From Lachnospiraceae bacterium (GTDB lineage Bacteria > Bacillota > Clostridia > Lachnospirales > Lachnospiraceae), in the NCBI GenBank assembly GCA_009787745.1, contig WQST01000071.1, positions 1 through 5,633 of the forward strand: DNA of 5,633 nucleotides, given 5' to 3'. The position numbers were made by a program, and so were the translations under genes. Below the pieces are notes generated by a model. That model did no database searches and was not told the DNA's origin. It was given only the letters and a program-made list of their open reading frames with translations. Shown here in pieces: positions 1 to 4,349 of this stretch. Every line of letters begins with the position of its first letter. Position 1 is the first letter of the stretch.

Positions 1-1
1 A

Positions 2-688
2 GTACGGATGCCGAATCATCGAACCGCACTTGAACTGATTAAAGCCGCAGGCGGTTTTGTCGCCGCCCCCAGTGCGAATCTGTCCGGTCGTCCAAGTCCC
101 ACTATAAGCAAATATGTCGCCGAAGATATGGACGGCCGCATCGACATGATTATTGACGGCGGAGAGACGAGAATCGGTTTGGAATCGACGATTATTGATT
201 TAAGCGGGTCAAAGCCGGAAATATTAAGACCCGGTTTTGTTACAAAGGAAATGATTGAGAATGTCATTGGTAGCAGATGTGCTTATACGGTTGATGAAGA
301 TATTAAAAATACACCTCCGCGAGCACCTGGGATGAAATATCGCCATTATGCACCGAAAGGTTTGATAACGGTCGTTATTGGTAGTGAGGAGGAAGTAGTT
401 TCATACATAAATGAACAGATTGTCAGCGATAGATCAGCAGGTAAGATAACAGGCGTTATCGCAACGGAGAAAACAAAGAATTTATATAGTGCCGATCGGG
501 TTAAAAATATCGGCGATGAAAGTTCTGACGAAGAAATTGCACATAATTTGTACAGAATATTAAGGGAATTTGACGATGAAGTAACGGATGTTATTTATTC
601 TGAGGGTTTTAATATTTCCGGTATCGGACAAGCAACGATGAACAGGCTTTTAAAGGCCGCATCGAATAAAATCATTGAGGTTAGATGA
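2..688 (+). CDS. tsaC/sua5 (ywlC): L-threonylcarbamoyladenylate synthase, two-domain Sua5/YwlC type (5' end missing)
   Basis: This enzyme makes threonylcarbamoyl-AMP from threonine, bicarbonate and ATP, the first step of the t6A modification at position 37 of ANN-decoding tRNAs, in the cytoplasm. The reading frame is open from base 2, and the Met at base 8 is internal (VRMPNH motif), so the gene starts before the window. The visible 228 codons hold the end of the YrdC catalytic domain (APSANLSGRPSPT at about residues 20-32 counted from base 8, then GLESTIIDL and ILRPG), the family linker APGMKYRHYAPKG near residue 105, and a complete Sua5 domain ending in GIGQATMNRLLKAAS. Full-length Sua5 proteins are about 340-350 residues, so roughly 120 are missing. 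It ends 15 bp before rpiB, a gene order seen around ywlC in Bacillota. The identification rests on these motifs and is firm. Confidence 0.95.
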   Translation, partial: VRMPNHRTALELIKAAGGFVAAPSANLSGRPSPTISKYVAEDMDGRIDMIIDGGETRIGLESTIIDLSGSKPEILRPGFVTKEMIENVIGSRCAYTVDEDIKNTPPRAPGMKYRHYAPKGLITVVIGSEEEVVSYINEQIVSDRSAGKITGVIATEKTKNLYSADRVKNIGDESSDEEIAHNLYRILREFDDEVTDVIYSEGFNISGIGQATMNRLLKAASNKIIEVR

Positions 689-703
689 AAGGGTATAGTA
701 TAT

Positions 704-1129
704 ATGATTGCATTAGCAAGTGACCACGGCGGATATGATTTGAAAATGATTATCGCCGAGCATCTTAAGGAACGGGGGCTTTCATACAAAGATTACGGGT
801 GTTATGATAAAAATTCATGTGATTACCCCGACTTCGGTAAAGCGGCGGCGGCCGCTGTAAAGGAAAATGAATGCGATAAGGGAATCATCGTTTGTACGAC
901 AGGAATCGGTATCTCGATAACCGCCAATCGCATCCCCGGAATCCGCTGTGCATTATGCAGTGAGCCATATTCAGCGAAAATGACCCGCGAGCATAATGAT
1001 GCCAATATCCTTGCATTAGGCGGTGCTATTATTGGCGTTAATATAGCCCTTGCAATAGTTGACACATTCTTGGACACCCCCTTTTCAGCAGAAGAAAAAC
1101 ATCAGCGCCGCATAGATAAGATGCAGTAA
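704..1129 (+). CDS. rpiB: Ribose-5-phosphate isomerase B
   Basis: This cytoplasmic enzyme of the LacAB/RpiB family interconverts ribulose 5-phosphate and ribose 5-phosphate in the non-oxidative pentose phosphate pathway. The 141 residues match the usual length. Visible landmarks are SDHGGY at 6-11, CDYPDF at 39-44, the active-site loop with Cys64 (CTTGIGISITANR), CSEPYSAKMTREHND with His97, and the C-terminal HQRRIDKM typical of RpiB. From knowledge of the family, Cys64 is the probable catalytic base and His97 a phosphate/ring-opening residue. The loop reads C-T-T-G where most relatives have C-G-T-G, a conservative oddity. The start at 704 is supported by GAAAGGG at 687-693 with 10 nt spacing, which overlaps the tsaC stop, so the two genes are probably cotranscribed. 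RpiB is favoured over LacA/LacB by context, since there is no lac/tagatose gene nearby. Confidence 0.94.
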   Translation: MIALASDHGGYDLKMIIAEHLKERGLSYKDYGCYDKNSCDYPDFGKAAAAAVKENECDKGIIVCTTGIGISITANRIPGIRCALCSEPYSAKMTREHNDANILALGGAIIGVNIALAIVDTFLDTPFSAEEKHQRRIDKMQ

Positions 1130-1178
1130 TGTGTTTTCTGAGCCGTTGACATTCGTTTACATCAATAAAAGTACAATT

Positions 1179-1183
1179 GGAGG
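1179..1183 (+). promoter_or_regulatory. Ribosome binding site deciding the upp start
   Basis: GGAGG lies 8 nt upstream of the ATG at 1192. It fixes the upp start there and excludes the in-frame TTG at 1177, which lies directly upstream of and against the same motif. Confidence 0.85.
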
Positions 1184-1191
1184 AACCCCAA

Positions 1192-1818
1192 ATGGCAGTA
1201 TACATCATGGAACATGCACTCATCAGGCACAAAATCGGATACATCCGCAGAAAAGACACAGGAACCAAGGATTTTCGCCAAACAATCAGCGAAATTGCAA
1301 TGCTGATTTGCTACGAAGCAACCAGACATCTGAAATTAGATGATGTAGAAATAGAAACCCCTCTATGTAAAACAACTGTTCAGGAACTTAAAGGGAAGAA
1401 ACTTGCCATAATACCAATCTTAAGAGCAGGCCTGGGGATGGTTGACGGTATGTTATCCTTGATTCCGACGGCGAAAGTAGGGCATATCGGAATGTACCGC
1501 GACCATGAAACCCTTGAACCTGTGGAATACTACTGCAAAATACCGCAGGATTCAGCGGAACGCGAAGTCTATGTGGTCGACCCGATGCTGGCGACAGGAG
1601 GTTCTTCATCAGCGGCGATAAAATTACTTAAAGAACGCGGTTGCAAGAAAATCCATTATTTATGTATTATTGCCGCGCCCGAAGGGATAGCCAGAATGCA
1701 GGAAGATCATCCTGATGTCAATATCTATGCGGGTGCGCTTGATGAAAGGTTGAATGAAATCGGCTATATTATCCCCGGGTTAGGCGATGCGGGGGATCGG
1801 ATTTTTGGGACGAAGTGA
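1192..1818 (+). CDS. upp: Uracil phosphoribosyltransferase
   Basis: Upp condenses uracil with PRPP to give UMP and pyrophosphate, the main uracil salvage step, in the cytoplasm. The 208-residue product has the standard length and all the diagnostic blocks: ILRAGLGMVDGM near 76-87, IGMYRDHETLEPVEYY at 99-114, the PRPP-binding loop VYVVDPMLATGGSSSAA at 126-142, and the C-terminal uracil-binding segment starting GYIIPGLGDAGDR at 191. The start is the ATG at 1192 because GGAGG at 1179-1183 sits 8 nt ahead of it. An in-frame TTG at 1177 overlaps that ribosome binding site and adds five residues not expected in the family. The gap to rpiB is 62 bp without a clear terminator, so upp may be read from the upstream genes. 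Downstream it faces the radical SAM gene. Confidence 0.97.
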   Translation: MAVYIMEHALIRHKIGYIRRKDTGTKDFRQTISEIAMLICYEATRHLKLDDVEIETPLCKTTVQELKGKKLAIIPILRAGLGMVDGMLSLIPTAKVGHIGMYRDHETLEPVEYYCKIPQDSAEREVYVVDPMLATGGSSSAAIKLLKERGCKKIHYLCIIAAPEGIARMQEDHPDVNIYAGALDERLNEIGYIIPGLGDAGDRIFGTK

Positions 1819-1984
1819 TGAGGCCATAAATAAAATACAGATTAATAAAATTATGAAAAATTATCAGGCTCGAAATGCTGTCGAACCTTGAAACACCGTA
1901 TGCGGGATATTTTTTATTTTAAGTCGTATTTTCAAAATTATATTGGGATGCCGCCTTCACAGGTATAAAAGATAATGTGCAATA
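1819..1984. other. Convergent intergenic region between upp and the radical SAM gene
   Basis: These 166 bp separate two converging genes and contain no plausible ORF. A hairpin lies at 1866-1888 and fits a terminator best when read on the - strand. For the + strand there is only a weak CCG/CGG stem (1896-1905) followed within a few bases by a T-rich run at 1911-1920. It could terminate upp, but the stem is only three base pairs. No operator or riboswitch is recognised. Confidence 0.6.
1856..1888 (-). terminator. Probable Rho-independent terminator of the radical SAM gene
   Basis: Read on the - strand, AGGTTCGA pairs with TCGAGCCT (bases 1888-1881 and 1873-1866): eight pairs including one G-U, around a 7-nt loop. 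GATAA and then a run of five T's at 1860-1856 follow. On the + strand the wobble becomes a C-A mismatch and no T run follows, so the - orientation is favoured. The stem lies about 100 bp past the radical SAM stop codon. Confidence 0.5.
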
Positions 1985-2803
1985 TTAATTTTTCTTAATT
2001 TTATCATGATAAAAATAGCATTTATAATTCATACGAGTTCCAAATATTTTCTCAATATTTTTTTCTGTCTCAACCCAATAGGACATTATTTTCCGGTTAT
2101 ATATGTTCTCATACAAATTGATAAGATGCGGAAACTCTATCCCAATAAAATCCATTACACGTTGCTTGTATGTTCCACGCAGATTTAAATTTTCAAAATA
2201 AAAGTTATCTACATACTTATAAAGTGATTCTACAATCAATTCAATATTACTTATTTCAGGAAAAATCGGTCCAACAAAGGCATAAGTTTCTATTCCACAC
2301 TCCTTTAGCTTTTTTAATGCAACTATTCGCTCACCAATACTACCGGCTCCCGGTTCTGTTTTCTTTCTGAAATCATCATCTAATGTATTAATGGAAAAGC
2401 CAATTTTGATATGTTTAAGTTTCGATAATAAATCAATATCGCGAACTACTAATGATGATTTTGTAAGGATGTCTATTCGTATATCTGATTCGATAAGGGT
2501 ACTTAAAATTTCACGCATTTTTTCATATTTCTTTTCAAATGGATTATAAGCATCAGTCACAGAGCTTATTAATACTGTTTTATCAGAAAGGTCTCCGGTT
2601 TTTAATTTTACATACCCATTTTTAACATCTAAAAAACAACCCCATTCTTCACTGTGCTTAGTAAAGCGTTTCATAAATTCTGCATAGCAATAGATACATT
2701 TATGAGTACAACCAACATAAGGGTTTATGACATAATCAGCATCAGGTAATTTACTTTTTGTAAGTATATTCTTACATGTCAACTCGTTTAACTTAACAGC
2801 CAT
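1985..2803 (-). CDS. SPL-family (COG1533) radical SAM protein
   Basis: The 272-residue protein is a cytoplasmic radical SAM enzyme of the group related to spore photoproduct lyase and annotated in COG1533 as DNA repair photolyase. Its own substrate is unknown. The cluster motif is GCTHKCIYCYAEF with Cys32, Cys36 and Cys39, which would hold the [4Fe-4S] cluster that cleaves S-adenosylmethionine. It is followed by family blocks ISSVTDAYNPFEKKY near 95-109, DILTKSS near 130-136, GFSINTLDDDF near 150, EPGAGSIGER near 165-174 and AFVGPIFPE near 190. The end has Cys262 and His266 (KCYFYHDK). It starts at the ATG at 2803, with AAAAGGG 5 nt upstream. It is visibly more AT-rich than tsaC-rpiB-upp and stands alone in opposite orientation, which suggests acquisition. 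It lacks the context expected of true SplB (no spl partner or sporulation gene nearby), so a lesion-repair role should not be assumed. Confidence 0.88.
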   Translation of the reverse strand: MAVKLNELTCKNILTKSKLPDADYVINPYVGCTHKCIYCYAEFMKRFTKHSEEWGCFLDVKNGYVKLKTGDLSDKTVLISSVTDAYNPFEKKYEKMREILSTLIESDIRIDILTKSSLVVRDIDLLSKLKHIKIGFSINTLDDDFRKKTEPGAGSIGERIVALKKLKECGIETYAFVGPIFPEISNIELIVESLYKYVDNFYFENLNLRGTYKQRVMDFIGIEFPHLINLYENIYNRKIMSYWVETEKNIEKIFGTRMNYKCYFYHDKIKKN

Positions 2804-2835
2804 GGTCGCCCTTTTCTTTATTTAAATCATTTGAA

Positions 2836-2880
2836 AACTTGCATTTTCATTATACTGTTTAGTGTTTAATGCTGCAAGTT
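2836..2880. repeat. 8-bp inverted repeat bracketing the radical SAM promoter (possible operator)
   Basis: AACTTGCA at 2836-2843 is repeated in inverted form as TGCAAGTT at 2873-2880, with a 29-bp gap and 37 bp between centres. One arm covers the -35 hexamer and the other the expected transcription start, a layout compatible with a repressor binding two half sites. No regulator gene is visible, and chance cannot be excluded in AT-rich DNA. Confidence 0.35.
2849..2877 (-). promoter_or_regulatory. Sigma-A type promoter of the radical SAM gene
   Basis: On the - strand, TTGCAG (2877-2872) is followed after 17 bp by a perfect TATAAT (2854-2849). Transcription should begin near 2842, giving a leader of roughly 39 nt before the ATG at 2803. 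No other gene could use it. Confidence 0.75.
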
Positions 2881-2929
2881 AATTATTCGCGAAATTTAAA
2901 ATCAAAAATACAGCGATAAAGGCAGATGA

Positions 2930-3154
2930 TATGTCGGCATATATTGCAAGCGAAATGACCTACTGGAAAAGCTTGACGTCAAAACAGGAAAGAAATGGCT
3001 TAACTGCGGCATATCTTTAGGTTTTGTTCTGTTTGCGCTGGTCATGATTTCCGGCGGTGCATTAGATGATAAACTATACCTCTTCGACGGCGGCTTAACT
3101 GGGCAAAGTGCTGTTTTTGCACTATGGGAATCTTTTGTTGTATGTTTCCTAATT
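2930..3154 (+). pseudogene. Remnant of a membrane acyltransferase (acyltransferase_3-like)
   Basis: Translating from base 2930 gives about 75 residues that read like an internal piece of an integral-membrane acyltransferase. They are GIYCKRNDLLEKLDVKTGK, then a hydrophobic segment (CGISLGFVLFALVMISGGAL), a short polar loop (DDKLYLFDGG), and a second hydrophobic stretch after QSAVFALWESF. The GIxAxRNxxLEKL and YALWESF-like blocks resemble those of the PF01757 family as I remember it. A stop codon (TGA at 2927) lies directly ahead, there is no credible ribosome binding site, and full-length relatives have around 350-400 residues, so both ends are missing. The frame stays open to 3358, but past 3154 it no longer resembles the family, and past 3240 it lies antisense to the toxin gene. 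The family call is by pattern memory only. Confidence 0.5.
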
Positions 3155-3239
3155 ACCGACATTACAATCCAGAAAATTCCATTTGAGGTTGATGCGTTTC
3201 GTAACTTAATACCTTACAGCTTCACTCTCGACGGTAGCA

Positions 3240-3617
3240 TTACATTTCATGTGATACCACCCAATTTATTAAATCATCTAACTCAGCTTCGCCAGCCGCT
3301 ACCGCTAGAATTATTTCATATAATTCTTTTTGTGTATATTCTAACTCTATTCCATTAATAGCCAAAAAAACGAGCATCGTGTGAACACCTATCCTTTTAT
3401 TGCCATCAATAAAAGGATGATTAGAAATAATGCCATAACCTAATCTGGCGGCTCTTTTTTGAATATTTTCAAATAAATATTGACCATTAAATGTTTGGAA
3501 CGGAGCGGCTAAAGCAGAGTCTAATAACTTTTCATCGCGCATTCCATCATCACCGCCATATGTTTCAATTAAAGTGTGATGAAGCATTAAAATCTGTTCT
3601 TTCGTCATACTTTTCAT
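3240..3617 (-). CDS. doc-like: Doc-family (Fic fold) toxin of a type II toxin-antitoxin system
   Basis: The 125-residue protein has the length and signature of death-on-curing toxins. HPFIDGNKR at 67-75 is the Fic/Doc active-site loop, with His67, Asp71, Asn73, Lys74 and Arg75. It is preceded by a helix containing ENIQKRAARLGYGIISN and an N-terminal block ETYGGDDGMRDEKLLDSAL typical of the family. From P1 Doc work, a Lys where AMPylating Fic proteins have Gly goes with kinase activity on EF-Tu, so translation arrest is the likely effect; this is inferred, not shown. The start at 3617 overlaps the antitoxin stop by 4 bp (ATGA), with AAGGTG 8 nt upstream (3631-3626). An internal Met4 at 3608 is less likely. 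The gene looks intact, with all core loop residues present. Confidence 0.92.
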   Translation of the reverse strand: MKSMTKEQILMLHHTLIETYGGDDGMRDEKLLDSALAAPFQTFNGQYLFENIQKRAARLGYGIISNHPFIDGNKRIGVHTMLVFLAINGIELEYTQKELYEIILAVAAGEAELDDLINWVVSHEM

Positions 3618-3865
3618 TGTGCAAGCACCTTATAAGCCTCTTCATTTTTTTTCATTATGCGATTTGATATGCCAATAATATCTTCATCAGACATCGCTTG
3701 ATCTACGCTCTTAGTACGCTTGATATTAAATGGAATGCCATCATTGTTTATCGAAGCAGCAAGAAAAATTCTAACCGCTGTTGAAATATCAAGACCAAGG
3801 CTGTTAAAAAGGTCATCTGCTGCCATTTTCATAGTATCATCAATTCTAATTTGAATAGTTGCCAT
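3614..3865 (-). CDS. relB/dinJ-like: RelB/DinJ-family ribbon-helix-helix antitoxin
   Basis: The 83-residue product begins MATIQIRIDDTMKMAADDL, a ribbon-helix-helix beta strand and first helix, and continues with SLGLDISTAVRIFLAAS and DGIPFNIK, the hallmark of RelB/DinJ antitoxins. The RHH domain (about residues 1-50) should dimerise and bind the operator. The remaining 33 charged residues would wrap the toxin. I chose the ATG at 3865 because GAAGGG lies 9 nt upstream (3880-3875), a consensus promoter lies at 3903-3931, and the family starts at this point. The frame is open to an ATG at 3994, but that would place the promoter and operator inside the gene. The partner is a Doc toxin, although Doc more often pairs with Phd-type antitoxins. 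Confidence 0.9.
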   Translation of the reverse strand: MATIQIRIDDTMKMAADDLFNSLGLDISTAVRIFLAASINNDGIPFNIKRTKSVDQAMSDEDIIGISNRIMKKNEEAYKVLAQ

Positions 3866-3883
3866 TATTATTTTCCCTTCATT

Positions 3884-3908
3884 TACAATGATATGTAATG
3901 TCATTGTA
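3884..3908. promoter_or_regulatory. 25-bp palindromic operator of the toxin-antitoxin operon
   Basis: TACAATGA at 3884-3891 is matched by TCATTGTA at 3901-3908. Within the 9-bp centre the symmetry also holds at two further pairs, failing only at the pairs 3892/3900 and 3895/3897. It overlaps the -10 element and the transcription start. RHH antitoxins and their toxin complexes generally autorepress by binding such palindromes, so this is the expected operator. Confidence 0.75.
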
Positions 3909-3935
3909 TAATTTAGTAGTACAAATGTCAATGTA
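3897..3935. repeat. Repeated operator half site over the promoter
   Basis: AATGTCATTGTA at 3897-3908, the right half of the palindrome, recurs as AATGTCAATGTA at 3924-3935 with one mismatch, offset by 27 bp. The second copy covers the -35 hexamer. Part of the similarity comes from the -35 sequence itself, but an additional antitoxin binding site is plausible. Confidence 0.4.
3903..3931 (-). promoter_or_regulatory. Promoter of the toxin-antitoxin operon
   Basis: On the - strand a perfect TTGACA (3931-3926) is followed after 17 bp by TACAAT (3908-3903). Transcription should start about 7 nt further on, inside the palindromic operator, about 30 nt before the antitoxin ATG at 3865. Confidence 0.8.
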
Positions 3936-4054
3936 ATATATGCAATATCATAAGCGGCAACGAAAGGTAACTCACCATTGTCAAGAAGCCTCATTAGCCT
4001 ATTGTTAAGTTCTGCTATTCTGATATAACGGACAAGATTTATTAAATGGAGGTC
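3936..4054 (-). pseudogene. Possible ParB-family fragment upstream of the antitoxin, in the same frame
   Basis: Reading leftward from 4054, just after an in-frame stop (4057-4055), the - strand encodes about 40 residues containing RYIRIAELNNRLMRLL and then DNGELPFVAAYDIAYI. This resembles the middle helices of ParB/Spo0J-like DNA-binding proteins, where a RYxRLxxL segment is followed by LVDxGKIxxxxAVELSYL. ParB-like proteins are common on plasmids and integrative conjugative elements. The similarity fades after about 3936, where the toxin-antitoxin promoter begins. Both ends are missing, and no ribosome binding site precedes the fragment. It is a remnant or a chance resemblance; only pattern memory supports the family call. 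Confidence 0.4.
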
Positions 4055-4058
4055 TTAA

Positions 4059-4103
4059 ATGAGGCTAATCGGGTCGGAAATGATCTTCTTACTCTTTGAA
4101 TAA
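4059..4103 (+). CDS. 14-codon ORF with a strong ribosome binding site (leader peptide or gene stump)
   Basis: GGAGG at 4048-4052 stands 6 nt before an ATG, giving the peptide MRLIGSEMIFLLFE and a TAA at 4101-4103. The stop codon overlaps the left arm of a hairpin that is followed by six T's. Such an arrangement could be a leader peptide with an attenuator, or the 5' end of a gene fused by deletion to its own terminator. No promoter is clear upstream, and no run of a single regulatory amino acid is present. I do not recognise the peptide. Confidence 0.3.
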   Translation: MRLIGSEMIFLLFE

Positions 4104-4136
4104 ACGCCGTATTTATCACGTTTATAGCGGTTTTTT
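4100..4136 (+). terminator. Possible Rho-independent terminator after the mini-ORF
   Basis: ATAAACG at 4100-4106 pairs with CGTTTAT at 4119-4125 (seven pairs, 12-nt loop). AGCGG follows, and then six T's at 4131-4136. The stem is AT-rich and the T run starts 5 nt after it, so strength is uncertain. It would also shield the decarboxylase gene from transcription arising in the accessory block. Confidence 0.4.
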
Positions 4137-4229
4137 GGTCTGTTTGCAATATATGTTATTAGAACGCGATACATTAGCAGAAGAAAAATTATCTCCTTGA
4201 TTTTTATTGGATTTTTCGGCTTTAAAATA

Positions 4230-4245
4230 GTTCGAGTCCCGTCTC
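4230..4245 (+). other. tRNA-like T-loop/3' end fragment (possible attachment-site scar)
   Basis: GTTCGAGTCCCGTCTC looks like the T-loop and 3' T-stem of a bacterial tRNA gene (G, TTCGAGT loop, CCCGT stem). The bases before it (AATAG) do not pair with CCCGT, no D-arm or anticodon arm can be built upstream, and no CCA follows in place, so it is not a functional tRNA. Tyrosine-recombinase elements often leave such tRNA 3' ends at their borders. No second copy was found in this window. Confidence 0.25.
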
Positions 4246-4281
4246 AAGATGATGAAAATATTGGAAAGAACCTTGTACTAC

Positions 4282-4310
4282 TTGACATCTGTATTTGCTT
4301 GCTATAAATT
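4282..4310 (+). promoter_or_regulatory. Probable promoter of the decarboxylase gene
   Basis: TTGACA at 4282-4287 is followed by TATAAA at 4303-4308 (15-bp spacing) or, one register on, TAAATT at 4305-4310 (17 bp). The perfect -35 and position 40-70 bp ahead of the start codon make a sigma-A promoter likely, though the exact -10 is uncertain. Confidence 0.55.
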
Positions 4311-4318
4311 AAAGATAG

Positions 4319-4334
4319 GCATCGGGCTTGATGC
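4319..4334 (+). other. Small hairpin in the decarboxylase leader
   Basis: GCATC at 4319-4323 pairs with GATGC at 4330-4334 around a 6-nt loop, ending 4 nt before the GGGG ribosome binding site at 4339-4342. It is too small for a riboswitch. It might modulate ribosome access or mean nothing. Confidence 0.25.
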
Positions 4335-4349
4335 GCGTGGGGTTGATAG

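Larger units (their letters stand above)
2804..3239. other. Gene-poor interval between the radical SAM gene and the toxin gene
   Basis: It holds the radical SAM promoter and inverted repeat at 2836-2880 and an acyltransferase remnant on the + strand at about 2930-3154. About 85 bp (3155-3239) carry nothing I recognise. No terminator is evident for the toxin operon, which points leftward into this interval. Confidence 0.6.
3866..4349. other. 484-bp interval between the antitoxin and the decarboxylase gene
   Basis: From left to right it holds the toxin-antitoxin operator and promoter (3884-3931), a ParB-like scrap on the - strand (to 4054), a 14-codon ORF with ribosome binding site on the + strand (4048-4103), a hairpin with a T tract (4100-4136), a tRNA-like 3' end (about 4230-4245), and the decarboxylase promoter and leader (4282-4349). 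The stretch 4137-4229 is AT-rich, and I see nothing in it. Confidence 0.6.

Noticed and set aside
1146..1177. TTGACA at 1146-1151 with TACAAT at 1172-1177 as a upp promoter
   Set aside because: The spacing is 20 bp, and the -10 would adjoin the upp ribosome binding site, leaving almost no leader. Read-through from rpiB is simpler.
1177..1191. In-frame TTG as an upstream start for upp
   Set aside because: It lies on the GGAGG ribosome binding site that serves the ATG at 1192, and the added residues are not expected in the family.
2973..2982. Perfect 10-bp palindrome TTGACGTCAA
   Set aside because: It falls inside the acyltransferase-like coding remnant, stands alone and is not near a promoter. 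It is probably chance.
2902..3162. 86-codon - strand ORF
   Set aside because: Its composition is uninformative, it has no recognisable motif, and it lies opposite the acyltransferase-like remnant. It is most likely a shadow frame.
3044..3358. 104-codon + strand ORF as an intact gene
   Set aside because: Its first part is an internal acyltransferase-like piece without a ribosome binding site, and its last 119 bases lie antisense to the well-supported toxin gene.
3866..3994. A 43-residue N-terminal extension of the antitoxin starting at 3994
   Set aside because: It covers a consensus promoter, a palindromic operator and a good ribosome binding site, and the family begins at MATIQIRIDD. The open frame is better explained by an older coding remnant upstream.
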